A stretch of 27,319 nt of DNA from Pelargonium cotyledonis (taxonomy: Eukaryota; Streptophyta; Magnoliopsida; Geraniales; Geraniaceae), in assembly GCA_036897625.1 (NCBI GenBank), contig JAYMTA010000529.1, forward strand, positions 1 through 27,319, given 5' to 3'. Every line of letters begins with the position of its first letter. The first letter of the stretch is position 1. Below are positions 1 through 11,399 of this stretch, piece after piece. The position numbers and the translations under genes were made by a program. Under the pieces are notes generated by a model. That model saw only the letters and a program-made list of their open reading frames with translations, did not search any database and was not told the origin of the DNA.

Positions 1-208
1 GTCTTGTTTCTATTTTTAGGTTATTATATTATTGTTTTTTCCATATTACCCTTATCACTTATGCCCATGGGCAAATCTGCACATGTGGTGCACATGGGGT
101 GTCGGTGGAGAAAGTGAGAGTTAAATTGGAAACACACTAAATTATCTTGTAATTCTTAATTTTTACAATAAATGGAAACAAGACACTCATTTTGGGACGG
201 AGGGAGTA
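1..208. mobile_element. Stowaway-type MITE, right end (truncated by window start)
   Basis: The block ends at 194-206 with GGGACGGAGGGAG followed by TA, which is the classic terminal inverted repeat and TA target site of plant Stowaway (Tc1/mariner-derived) MITEs. The preceding bases (AT-rich, with ATGGAAACAAGACACTCATTTT just inside the end) also fit that family. The matching left end would lie before base 1, so length and intactness cannot be judged. No coding capacity is seen. Confidence 0.65.
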
Positions 209-498
209 ATATTTGCTTATCTACCAAGAAGCTGGGTTTTTTTATTTGAATTTCCAATGTGAGAATGTCACGTGAACCTATGTCATCTTACATGGTGTGT
301 TTTATTTATCAGCAAACGTAACAATTGATGCTTGAATATGAGACGTCAAAAGAAGCAAGCGCCTTAAGTCACTAGCCCCGTTGATGGATGTTTCTACCTG
401 GTGTGTTTTCATGTTATTTTGTGCTTGGTGTTGTGCGTTCATGTTTTTTTTTTTGTGTGTGGTTATCAATGGATTCCTTTGTACTAGACTAGAACTTG
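209..498. other. AT-rich intergenic DNA, nothing recognised
   Basis: Low-complexity AT-rich sequence with short T runs (about 444-453). No open reading frame of note, no RNA gene and no clear transposon ends are visible here. Confidence 0.5.
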
Positions 499-860
499 CT
501 CCCTCTATTTCAAAATAAGTGTCATTTTGTGTGAATCAATTTTAAAAATAACACAAATGGCTCTCTCTGTCTACCGCGCGGGATAGTATCATAGATCTCG
601 AGAACAATTGGGTTATGTTCGAAATTTGATGTGTCGAGCGAACTTTGCGGGACTTTGAAATGGTATTTGAGTCTACAGTGTACATTAACCATGTGTTTGA
701 GATCTCCTTTGGACTTCGGAATGAGCGTCGCACATGCAAAACGGGCTAGGTGCATCATGATTCATGAATGACAACAACCTCGATTCGTCCCGGCGGGAAG
801 TTTGGTCGCGACCGAACTATGCTGGTATGTGTGGTTCGACCTGAGTTGTGTGATTTAGTA
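499..860. mobile_element. Second MITE-like end plus GC-richer unclassified repeat candidate
   Basis: At 499 the sequence CTCCCTCTATTTCAAAATAA resembles the left terminal repeat of Stowaway MITEs, although the flanking bases are TG rather than TA. A stretch at about 560-860 is noticeably richer in CG dinucleotides than its surroundings and includes a perfect 10-bp palindrome (GGTCGCGACC, about 803-812). It has a 78-codon open frame on the minus strand (522-758) that resembles no family I know. I read it as the remnant of a repeat rather than a gene. No matching right terminal repeat was found. Confidence 0.35.
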
Positions 861-2416
861 GATAGTCATATTGGGTACAATGGGATTCTATTTACATGCC
901 CCAAATTCAAATACATGAGTGACAATGCGTTTATTATTTGTAGTTATTTTACATGGATAATATACTAAACATATGGCAAACGATCAAATTTCATTGCATT
1001 TTTGGTTTGAAGAAATGTTCGACTATATAATGAAGGTACAAAATTATTCCATTTTTGAACAACTCATATCAAAGGTAAGACATTACATGAAAAATGCTAG
1101 TATTTTGTGTCCATATACATTATGATTATAATGGAATAAATTATTGTTTGATTATTTTGCAGAATAAGAGTGTAGACGTCAATGTTCTTTTTTTGAGTAA
1201 TTAAATGAAAAAATTGATATCTACGCTCTTGTTAAGCAAAATAAACAAACTTTCACCGTAATTATGTACAATGTATGAGAGTGTCAAACAATATAAAACT
1301 TGAACGAGAGCCAGAGAAAGGTCTTGAACTCCATACAAGTGTAAAGAAAAACAAGATAATGTAGTACAAGATGGAATATAAAAAGTTAAATGAAATTATT
1401 ACTTAATTGTTTTCTTAATTTAAATAGAGGTTAAATTGATTTTTATGTCGTATTAAAAGTTTTTATTTTTTTTTTCAATGAGTCAATATGAACTTAATCC
1501 GAATATTAAACGGATTGAATTGTAAAACATCAACATGTCTCCAAAATAAAACGCCTAGACTAGTCACACATATATAAACAATTGACAACTGATAAAAAGA
1601 AAAATTAATTTACAATGATTCAACATTACTCAATATAGTTATGTTTACCTTGGGCTTTGCTACATAATTTGTAAAAGTAATTTCCGTAAAGCAATAGGAT
1701 ATTCATATTACTTTGGGCTAACAATTTTGACTAAACTTGCATACACTTGAAAATGGATCCAAAATTTGGTGGTTTTGGGACACATAAAATTGAACATCTA
1801 GTTTGAGTTGGGTAAATAAAAAATGTAGTTCGTATTGAGTAAATCTACTCGAGCTCACATATTGCGCATATAAAATAAAAAATCTGAGTCACAAATTCGC
1901 ACTCATTTAGCAATAAAAGATATCGTTTAAAAAAAAAAGGACGGGGATTATAATGAATGGTGACCTAACTCTTGCTTATCAGTTAGCTCGTATGACCTGC
2001 CATAGCCAGAAAAATATATGAATTTGTAATAATCTGAATGTTTTCTATTATGCATATTAATATACTTATTTGCATTATAAAAATTAAAATAAAATAACTA
2101 TATTTGGTTGGCTTCAGCCTTCTACAACAAAACATGAAATGTTTGTGTATTAGACTTGGTGTTATAACTAGAACTTGCAATTCGTGTCTTAATACAAGAC
2201 ATCACACATAAAATTAGCCTTTTTCAGCTCACATATTTTATAATTGCATCATGTTTATATTGAAGAACCGTTCAATCAATATATCTTGTTTGCGTTGAAC
2301 CTCCAAAATAAACTTAAATAGTCTTGTTGCTATGAGCTCAACACACGTAGTAAAATTGTAACTTCTAAAAAAATTAGTAAAATTGTGAATTATTCCCAAC
2401 TGTTCGCAATCCTGCG
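861..2416. other. AT-rich intergenic DNA upstream of COG2
   Basis: About 1.5 kb of very AT-rich sequence with A/T homopolymers (for example about 1929-1938). Only small chance open frames are present. The COG2 promoter must lie in the last few hundred bases, but no convincing TATA box or repeated motif could be pinned down. A pyrimidine-rich leader (about 2430-2554) precedes the COG2 start codon. Confidence 0.5.
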
Positions 2417-2554
2417 GTGCCGACAATTACCGTTAAATCTCGGCAGTCTCCAAAGAAAACCACCATCTCTTTTTCTGCATCTAACCTCTTAATTTTCCTT
2501 CCGTTTCTCACCAACCAAACACCACAACAGAAACTGAGCTCTCACCGCTCCAAA

Positions 2555-4480
2555 ATGGTGGATCCGATCTTGGCAACGCCACCGCCTAGATCCGCCGCGG
2601 ACCTCTTCTCCGACCCTCTCGATGCCCACCCGCAGTGGTTTAAGCCCGCACTCTTCCTCTCTCCGACTTTCGACTCCGAGTCCTACATCTCGGAGCTCCG
2701 GACCTTCGTCCCCTTCGAGACGCTTCGATCCGAGCTCCAGAGTCACCTGGCCTCCCTCAACCATGAGTTGATTGATTTGATCAACCGCGATTACGCGGAT
2801 TTTGTCAATTTGAGTACCAAGCTTGTTGATGTCGATGCGGCGGGCGGGGGGGGGGGGGCGCCCTTGTTGGAGGTCCGGGGGAAGATGTCGATGCGGCGGT
2901 CGTGCGGATGCGGGCGCCATTGTTGGAGCTCAGAGAGAAGATTGAGGGATTTAGGGGCAGTGTGGAGCAGTCTCTAGTGGCTTTGAGGAACGGGTTGAAG
3001 CAACGGTCAGAGGCCGCGGCGGCGAGGGAGGTCCTGGAGCTGTTGCTCGATACCTTCCACGTTGTGTCTAAGGTATGCCTGAGCTGCATTTAGGATTATG
3101 AAATTTTGTAGGATTTTGGAAGATGAAGTTTGTGATTGAAACAAATGAATGTTCTGAACCAATGATTCTACTTTTCGTAGGGCTTATTTTGATGCATTAA
3201 CTTTCTGATTTGTTAGCTATAAGGTTTGTGATTAGCTGTGGCATGTTTTGGTACACAAAAATGTTTCAAGTTGGGATCCATAATTTCAGATAGGAGAGTG
3301 GAGTAATTATTGAATTGAGTATATTTTTATGAAATAATATGGCAGAGATTATGAAGAAAAGATACTTGACTTTTGGTTTCATGAAGTTAGGTCCCTTGGA
3401 TTAGTGTGCATTTTGTTGGTTGCTTCCTATACCACTGAGTTCAGTTCTGGATTTAGGAATTAGTGGAATACAAAGCATTACTGTAGAAAAAATAATAACC
3501 ACAATTTGGATCTAATTGTGTCTCAACCAAAACCTCTGCTGTATATTACTCAGTAAAAGAAGAATGATATTGGTACTCAAAACCAAAATAATACTACACT
3601 TTGTACAATGTGGAACCTAAGGTAATAAGTTCATCTTAATCGAGACGTTCTACATATTCAGTTGAATTTTTTTAGTTGCAATATGTGTAATTTATGGTAG
3701 TCTTCTTGGTATGCAGTACTGCATTGTGCATGGTTCATAAGAAAGTAGAGTGAGATTTTAAGTTAACAATTGGATGTCTCAAACGTATATTCATTTTTAT
3801 TGCTTGTTTTACACTCCAATGAATCTGAATTGAATTTAAATTCTAGCCAATAATCTGAAAAAAGGAAAAAAATCTACTGTTATTGCAATGTGTTTCAGAT
3901 CCTTCGTTGTCATTCTAATATATGCACAATTTTAAGTCTATGTACTGTGGAACATAAATGTAGTTGCATAATCTTGTTTACAATCAAAGTTAAGATCTTT
4001 GTTCAGAAAAGAAAAGAAGAGTATATGAAAGTTCACATGAGATGTTGTAAGTTTATCCATCTTTCTTTTGCTGAGAGATTGTACAGTGTTTCCCTGAGTG
4101 ATAATTTATTAAGCTCAACTGAGTGAGTAGTTCAGTGTTTAGGTACTTTATGTTTTGAAGGAAACAAGATTAAGAATTTGTTTTCTGCCCTTTGCAAGTT
4201 CTGCCATTGGTTATTGATCATTCATCTGTTTCCTGTGCTGATGTAATGCTATTTTGGATGGCTGTAGGTTGAAAAATTGATCAAAGAGCTACCAACTGTG
4301 CCAGCTGATTGGTCAAATGGAGATGCCAATTTGACAGAAAGAGGTGCTTTGAGAAATGGCACTTCCTTGCAGCAAATTGAAAATGGAACAAACCTCAGAG
4401 AGACACAAAGCATGCTTTTGGAGAGAATTGCCAGTGAGATGAATCGGCTAAAGTTCTATATTGCTCATGCACAGGTCCGT

Positions 4481-4517
<37 letters not shown>

Positions 4518-7500
4518 GTATATATATACATGCACACATATGTAGGCAGTGCATGTACTCTTTTTCTGTTTGTTTGTTGAGAATATGAGTTCGGAATCTT
4601 AAGGCACGAGCCTATTATATGTTTGATGATATGGACATCAGGATACCTCGTAATTTTGGATTACTGCCAATGTTCTACCTATTGTTATTTGTTAATATCA
4701 TCAAAATCTCTTTCAGTTAGCAATTTGCTTTTCATATTGTATGTTTATTTGGCGAGCAAAGATGTTAGTAATATAGTATATGGTTATAATTGTCAAGTTC
4801 ACCTATGGAAGTTATAAGTATATAATCCCCCTTACCTTAACTGGTGTGTGTATGTGTGTATTTGTGTGTGCTTGAACAGGAACCTTTCAAGTATTCCTAA
4901 TCCTGAAAGCAAAACAAAGCTATATATTTGAACTTCAAAATGCTGCAACGAGTTGCTGCGCATAAAGTTTTCTCTCTTGGAATTCATACTTCCCGTACTC
5001 ATCTCTTTTCTCTATTATGCCAGTACAGAACCTGCCTTTCATTGAGAACATGGAGAAGAGATTTAGAAGTGCCAGCCTATTATTGGATGCAAGCTTGGGG
5101 CATTGTTTTATAGATGGGCTTGACCATAGAGATGCAAATGCAATTTACAATTGCTTACGTGCATATGCTGCCATTGATAATACCAAAAGTGCAGAAGAAA
5201 TATTCCGCACTACTATCGTGGCTCCCTTGATACAGAAGATTATTCCACATGGACCGTCGGAGGTCGCCGCCGAGACATCCAGTGATGAATTAGAGAGCGA
5301 TTACAAACAAATCAAGCAATGTGTTAAGAAAGACTGTAAATTCTTATTGGATATTTCTTCTACAGGTATGTTAACCTGATTGATGTCAGGCTAAGGATCT
5401 CCAACAACTAAGCAAAACCTTATCCTATTAGACATCTCCAATCCAAGCCATATTGATCCTTATTCTCATTGGATCTATTGCATGAAAGTATGAAGTCATC
5501 TCCTGATTCTCCATCTCCTTTGTTGTTGCCACCCTTCCAACATGATTCATAAATATACAAGAGTTTTGTGCTCAGATCTACATGACTGTTCTTTATTAAA
5601 TCCCACATAAATACCAATATGATGGATTCTTCAATCTTACAACATAGAGAGTAAGCATCATGATTTTCATGTTCATATTCTGTTCATCACACTCTGTTCT
5701 TTCTCTCTCTTGCTCTTTAGAATTGTAGATCACTAGATCCACTATAACGAACTATGGTCCCTATTATTTGTAAAAATAATAATAATGTATTTGTATAGAT
5801 TAGCTTTATCACTGATAATTTTTTAGTGTCCTTAACTTATAGCAATGCTTACTGTGTAATCCAGAAAATTCAGGTTTGCATGTCTTTGATTTCTTGGCCA
5901 ATTCAATCCTGAAAGAGGTTCTCTTGGCGATTCAAAAAGGAAAACCAGGTGCTTTTTCACCTGGAAGGCCCACAGAATTTTTGAAAAACTACAAATCAAG
6001 CCTAGATTTCTTGGCTCATCTTGAAGGTAGTAATCAAATGTCTCTCTTTCTTGGATCTTTGGAGCTTCACAATTTAGAAATACAATGTAATTGTTGCGTG
6101 AGATTATATTTTGTTCATTATAGTTATAACATCCCATTGTCATGCAAGGCTACTGTCCATCCAGATCTGCTGTTGCTAAATTTCGAGCAGAACCTATCTA
6201 TATTGAGTTCATGAAGCAATGGAATATTGGAGTTTATTTCACTTTGAGGTACTCACAAACATTTCATAGATGACTACTTTTCTAAGAGAATACCTGAATT
6301 ACCGTTGAATGACAATTTGTTATTGTAATTACTTCAGGTTTCAGGAAATAGCTGGGGCTCTGGATCATGCACTTAGAGAATCCACTCTAGTCCCTGTCCA
6401 AACTTCACAATCTGGCCAAGGAAATTTTCCAGATTTAACATTAATACAAAGTGTTACTCTTTTGGAGAGCTTGAGGTCCTGCTGGAAAGAAGATGTTTTT
6501 GTTTTCTCTTGCTCTGACAAGTTTCTTCGGTTGTCCTTGCAGCTTCTTTCAAGGTTAGTTTGCATTTAACATTTAGTAGCTGTTCTTTCTTCCCTCCTTC
6601 CTTCTTCTTAAGCCATGCTAATTGTAAGCTGACTATCTATTTCTGTTTGCATAAAAGATACTCAAATTGGCTGTCATCTGGACTGGAGACTTGCAGGAAG
6701 AATAATGCAGGCGTCAACCCTGGACAGGAATGGGCTGTTTCGGTTCTTCCAGATGACTTTATTTATGTATATTACCCTTTTATGTTTCTCTTGGCTTTTG
6801 CATTTTATATCACGCTCAACACTCTGACCTATACATTTTAGTAGATCTGGCAATTTGGATCCGAACCTGCGGGCATCCAACCTGCTTTAGTGGGTTCAGG
6901 TCTCATAAAATATGCCCGATTGATTTATGGGTCAGGCAAACCAGCCCTCACCGCACAATGTCTATGTAAACCCCGCGACCCAGACCTCTTGTGGGTCCGG
7001 TTTGGTCTTTTCAACCCAAATTGCAAGCCTGCCTTGATTTTTTTCCTATAACCATGAAATGATAGTGTATCACCAACATAATTATCGAGGTTATTTGTTT
7101 TACAGATTATTCATGATATAAAGAGTCTGGCCAGTGAGATCTGTGGTGATTATGTGGGGCATATACTTGAGCTTCTATCCCCATGCTCTGCTGAGGTTCT
7201 AGATTCGGTGAAACAGAGCATTTTAGGAGGGGCAAAAATATTGAATGATTTAGTTCCTCAAGTGATCAACACGATAGTAAAAGCTCTTGTTGAGAAGACT
7301 GTTGAGGTAAGACTATTGCTGAGTTGATCATGCAATGAGTTGGGGATGCTTGTGCTTTATTTGTTCTTATGAATCATAACCCGAATATGAATTACATTCG
7401 TAGATTTAGCAATTATTTGCTGGGTGTGTGGTCTAGTGGCATTTTGAAACCATCTATCATCAAATTCATCTGGTAATGTTCTTGATACTTGTTACTTTGA

Positions 7501-8292
7501 ATCTCTTGCTAAATTGCAGCAAGACTTGAGACACGTGAAGGGTATAACCGCTGTTTACAGGATGACTAATAAACCTCCTCCTGTAAGGCATTCACCTTAT
7601 GTTACAGGAGTGTTGCGTCATCTAAAGGTCTGCAGTTTTCTTTGGCACCGCTGTCTTTTCTTTTCTTTTTTAAACCTTGAGCACACTACTATCTCGTGTT
7701 GCTACTTTCATTCATGCTAGCGCGTGAATATTTTTTTACCTTTTACTTAGGGTTTTATGGATAGTGAGCGAGCTGCGACATATTTGACAAAGGAAACTAG
7801 GAGTCAGCTACTGCTTGGAGCAGCAACTGAGATTACGGATCGCTACTATGAATTGGCTGCTGACCTCGTCAGCGTGGTTAGTATCCCAAATATTATCATC
7901 AATCTCCCAAGTTTTTCATGTTTCAAATTTTATTGAACTCACACTTTTCAATTGTCATTGACAGGCTAGGAGAACAGAGTCATCTCTCCTGAGGATACGG
8001 CAGGGTGCACAAAAACGAGCTGGAGCAAACTCAGATGTCTCGGACCATAATTTGTCTGACACTGATAAGATTTGCATGCAACTGTTCCTTGATATTCAGG
8101 TAAGCATCCAAGTTGTACCAAAATTCTGTGCCAAATAGTTGTAGGCTTCCGAAACTCAAATTTATGTAATGTTACCAGGAGTATGGGCGCAATCTCTCTA
8201 CTGTTGGTGTTGTAGCAGCCGATATTCCAGCATACAAGTCCTTGTGGCAATGTGTTGCACCTGCTGACCGGAAAAACGTGATTAAGTTTTAG
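2555..8292 (+). CDS. COG2: Conserved oligomeric Golgi complex subunit 2 (12 exons; exon 1 frame disrupted by a 56-bp near-duplication)
   Basis: COG2 is a lobe-A subunit of the COG tether, which catches retrograde intra-Golgi vesicles. Exons as read from GT/AG signals and frame: 2555-3072, 4268-4474, 5029-5365, 5865-6026, 6149-6248, 6338-6553, 6658-6766, 7106-7306, 7520-7627, 7751-7876, 7965-8099, 8179-8292. The phases all join. Discounting one 56-bp copy in exon 1, the product is 758 residues, close to the roughly 750 of plant COG2. The N-terminal COG2 domain (LFSDPLDAHPQWFKP, then the LINRDYADFVNLSTKL helix) covers about residues 15-150, with helical charged segments to about 154. The central region holds FIENMEKR and AIYNCLRAYAAID. 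The C-terminal DUF3510-type region (ELAADLVSVARRTESSL) is followed by LWQCVAPADRKN near the end. ATG 2555 is chosen because MVDPILATPPPRSAADLF matches the family start. As printed, the frame opened at 2555 runs past residue 96 into a stop at 2975-2977, giving only 140 residues. Intron 7 holds an inserted repeat and intron 2 a microsatellite. Confidence 0.93.
2828..2939 (+). repeat. 56-bp imperfect tandem duplication inside COG2 exon 1
   Basis: Copy 1 (2828-2883) and copy 2 (2884-2939) align without gaps. The first 16 bases are identical (GATGTCGATGCGGCGG). Of the remaining 40 positions 11 differ, and in copy 1 all 11 are G (nine) or C (two), including a run of 13 G at 2846-2858. Because 56 is not a multiple of three, the pair shifts the COG2 frame. 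Counting only copy 2 restores an uninterrupted family-like sequence (VDVDAA joined to VVRMRAPLLELREKIEG). Such one-way G bias suggests low-quality read ends built into the assembly rather than a real mutation. Confidence 0.85.
4481..4530 (+). repeat. Compound (TC)n-(TA)n microsatellite in COG2 intron 2
   Basis: Immediately after the exon 2 donor, eleven TC units (4481-4502) pass into an interrupted TA tract (4503-4530). It is intronic and should be length-polymorphic between individuals. No regulatory meaning is evident. Confidence 0.9.
6843..7035. mobile_element. Small hAT-like MITE candidate in COG2 intron 7
   Basis: The left edge CTGGCAATTTGGATCCGAACC (minus its last base) and the reverse complement of the right edge (CTTGCAATTTGGGTTGAAAA) are alike, which indicates terminal inverted repeats. 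The body is rich in phrases such as GGGTCCGG, GACCCAGACC and CAACCC, quite unlike the AT-rich intron around it. The GGCAATTT terminus is typical of widespread plant non-autonomous elements that I associate with the hAT group. No 8-bp target duplication could be confirmed. It lies away from both splice sites. Confidence 0.45.
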
Positions 8293-8667
8293 ATCAACAC
8301 TCGGTTACAATGGCTTGTTCTCGAGATGTACTGCTTGCCTTTCCGTTCACAAATATTTTCTTGTAGATTGAATCGTACCCAAAAATGCATTTTTGTATGT
8401 TATATGGCAGTTGTAGTAGGTCTACTTGGACATTCATTTCAAGCGCTTTCTTTTCATAAATAGAGGCAATTGTTTTTTGTAATAGCAACTTCTATTAGGT
8501 TACATTTGGATACTTGATTTTGAGATCGATGTAGATTTTCCAAACTTGTCCATGAAAGCAATTATATACTTTTGGATCCAAGAATTTGAAATGATTATGC
8601 TTCGATCGCATGGACGAACATTTGGTTATCTGAATCTGATTTTTGACCCAGTTTTAGTTGGAAGCTT
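8293..8667. other. COG2 3' untranslated region and downstream spacer
   Basis: The stop codon TAG at 8290-8292 is followed by a T-rich stretch with several poly(A)-signal-like segments (for example CATAAATAG near 8456 and TTTTTTGTAATAG near 8472) that suit a plant 3' end. The rest is ordinary AT-rich spacer with no coding potential. The exact cleavage site cannot be set from sequence alone. Confidence 0.45.
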
Positions 8668-8676
8668 TTAAATTTA

Positions 8677-8973
8677 GAAAAATGCTAAATGTCGCAAATT
8701 TTGTACAAATTTTTATGTACAAAATGAATTGGCAATTGACGTGGTGACTACTTTTTTTCGTATTTTTGTAGTTGAAAATTAGTTTTAACGAATAACAACT
8801 TGATGTATATAATACCATCACCCTCTCATGAATTTTTGGAGCGCACTGCACACGTGGCGCGTTGTGATTCGGTCAAGTCATCATTGCAATATTTAATGTG
8901 TTATGTCTCATTTATTTACACATCATTTTGTACAACTATTTTTGTACAAAGTTTTGTACATATAGCATTGCTC
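8677..8973. mobile_element. 297-bp MITE with 9-bp target-site duplication (Mutator-type)
   Basis: The element starts GAAAAATGCT and ends AGCATTGCTC, whose reverse complement is GAGCAATGCT. The similarity continues inward for about 45 bases on each side, both arms carrying repeated TGTACAAA/TTGTACA motifs. Directly outside are identical 9-bp repeats TTAAATTTA (8668-8676 and 8974-8982), the length expected of Mutator-like transposition. The interior has no coding capacity and includes a CACACGTGGCGCG segment. Arms, size and target duplication together make this a nearly complete MITE. The superfamily rests on the 9-bp duplication only. Confidence 0.78.
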
Positions 8974-9089
8974 TTAAATTTAAGTGAGTTCAAATCAAAT
9001 GGAAATGACGCATTAGCGTTAAATGATGTATATTGGTCATTTTTCCGAGAAACCGAAAAATGGTCATTAGTAGCTTTGTTGTATTTTTT

Positions 9090-9860
9090 AGAGGAAATTA
9101 CATATAGCTCATATATACTTGTCACTTTTGACACCTAGCTACGTAAAACTATTTTGCTTGACAATCAGCTCCTGTGTACTTGACAAAATACTATTCCGTT
9201 TATAACACCGTTAGTTTCGTATAAGAAGACTATTATACCCTTATAATTTCGAGTTTTGTCAAACCAAACAAGCTCTTAAGTGAGAGTACAAAATAAAAAT
9301 AAAAAAATCAACTAACCTCGTCCTCTCTCCCTCACTTCCTTCAAAACCCTAACCCAAACAACACCTATGGCAAGCTAGACACTCCGATGTGAAGGCCACG
9401 GCCACGACGGCGTGCTCCGACGGTCTAATCAGCTCCAGCGATGGCATGCTCCGATGGATCTGCTGCTCAGATCGTGCAGGTGGCACCCGAAGAACGTCGA
9501 GATCTGTGTACATCCACGGCGACGACGACAACGAGGTCACTGCCACGACGGCCATCCACGTCCTCTCTCTTTCTCCGGCGTCTCTGCGTATCTCTCGGCT
9601 GCTCTCTCACGGCGTGGAGCGGTCGTCCAAGAGTATGTGCCCATTTTTGCCAGCGTGACACTGATCTGGTCACATCAGCGAGACTTAACGCCAAACTTGA
9701 CGGGAGGTAATGGTAGGCATCACATTGGGTAAAGTTTTTAAATTAAGGCACTCAATTGGGTATGAAATAAAAGTCTGGGTACTAAATTGAGCACAATAAA
9801 AGTTTAGGTACTAAATTGGGTACAGTAGCAAAGATTGGATACTAAAAAAATCTTTATCCC
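9090..9860. mobile_element. Degenerate Mutator-like non-autonomous element with GC-rich interior
   Basis: An AT-rich left flank with phrases such as TTGACACCTAGCTACGTA and GACTATTATACCCTTATAA leads into a GC-rich, exon-like core (about 9330-9720). An AT-rich right flank follows, with a roughly 30-bp phrase (TACTAAATTGGGTACA and variants) repeated three times (about 9745-9850). The left flank shares wording with the element at 13023-14356 (GACTATTaTACCCTT and CAAACCAAACAAGCTCTTA), so they look like relatives. Several overlapping 65-106-codon frames in the core resemble no protein family. Clear terminal inverted repeats and a target duplication were not found, so the borders are approximate. 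Confidence 0.45.
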
Positions 9861-11399
9861 TTTATATTTTATTGTTCCACTTCTATAATGTGGCTAATTC
9901 GAATGAAAATTATATGGGGTTGATTTCATTATTACTGCCCAATGTGAAAATTGCCTTAAGAAGAAGTGTTTAACTATTATTTAAGATTGTTTCAAAAAAA
10001 TATATCTATTATTTAAGATGATCACAGTGCATGAGAGATTAATGGTGGGTCTTTTTATACATTTAGATTTTGGTTGTTTTGGATCATTGAGGATAGCTGC
10101 ATGGCTGCATCAGTGGAAAATAAATACAAATTGAATTTTTTTCATTTTATATATATACACACAAGGGGGGTTGTATATAAGTTTGTGTTTAGAAAACTTT
10201 CAGCGATCTCTTTAAACATTTGCAAATCCCCTATTGTTTGATCTTTATAACAAGTGTACAACTTTTTGTTTTTATGTCCTTAAAATTTTCTGCTTAGTAG
10301 ATATTAATATAGTAATTGTTTTGGGCGGACTTCTTATAGAGGAAGATATGAAATCATGTGCTATGCACATGCACAGACTTGACTGGATTTAACGATTTTT
10401 CTATTAAATGAATGGAAAATAGGATTTTGAGTATTGGTGATGAGATATGATAGTTTAGGTATTATTGATGATTTAAAGAAAAGTAGTTGTGATACTCATG
10501 TATAGTTGGAGGATCAACTATAACTTTAATCCTGAAAAAAATATGCCAACAATTAAGTATGTAACAATGTCTCTTAATAATGGAATCTCTACTTTAAAAA
10601 AAAAAAAAGAACATTCATCTCAACGCTTCGTCTAGTATTGGCCATTTTTCTAATGATTGTTTGCTTCACCAATTGATTTGGTGCTAGGACTATGTAGTAA
10701 CTTGTAGGATTTTCGGATTTTTACTTCTATGTCTGTTCTAGTAGTGTTGCGCTAGAGGGTATGGTTGTAACATAATACCATCAATACAACATAATTTTGT
10801 AACAAGCTCATTAAAGTTTAAATTTTATCATTACCACAACATGACATTCTTATTATTGTGTTTAGACCCAATTTTGTCCATAATTTTTTCTTTTTAAAAA
10901 TCCAAATAGTCCATGAACATCCAAATATGAATCAAATTTGGTCCTTGAATTTTTTAAACACAAATAGTTTTTGAACTTTTAAATATTCACCTAATTTAGT
11001 ACATGAACTTTTGATATAAACTCTAAAGGCAAATACTGCTTTAGGTCTATATTTGAAATTAGTTCAGAGAGTATTTTGAGTAAAAAAAAAAAAAAAGAAG
11101 TTTAAATTGAGTTGTTTACCATATTATTTAATAATAAATTTTTTAATCAGGTGTTATCATCTCATTCATAGCTTAGCCTAAACCAAAAAAATCTATACTT
11201 AGAATTCTAAATCCCTATAATGACTCTTAATATGCATATATGGACAAGCAGATATAATTTAGAAGAAGATACTCAACGTTACAATTAGTATGTAACAATG
11301 ATATAAGCTGGAGTAAATTAGAAAACTAAATTAAATCATTTGAAGCATGCATAAGAACATATAAACAAAAATTATAAGTGAAATAACTAATCATGCATT
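9861..11399. other. AT-rich intergenic DNA with repeat fragments
   Basis: No gene is seen. A segment at about 10870-11030 contains repeated phrases of the kind AATTTGGTCCTTGAA / AATTTAGTACATGAA, typical of decayed transposon ends. A 20-bp near-identical direct repeat (ACAATTAAGTATGTAACAATG at 10549-10569, and with one base missing at 11281-11300) sits about 730 bp apart. Poly(A) runs occur at about 10597-10608 and 11082-11095. Confidence 0.45.

Noticed and set aside
2489-2920. 143-codon minus-strand frame opposite COG2 exon 1
   Set aside because: It is the antisense of a GC-rich exon, with Pro/Arg-rich low-complexity sequence and no family match, and it depends on the suspect duplication.
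4481-4530. TC/TA tract as a functional promoter or splicing element
   Set aside because: It is a simple microsatellite just inside intron 2, and nothing beyond proximity suggests a function.
9349-9732. Cluster of overlapping 65-106-codon frames on both strands
   Set aside because: All three frames and both strands are open because the segment is GC-rich. None has a recognisable domain, and the context is transposon-like.
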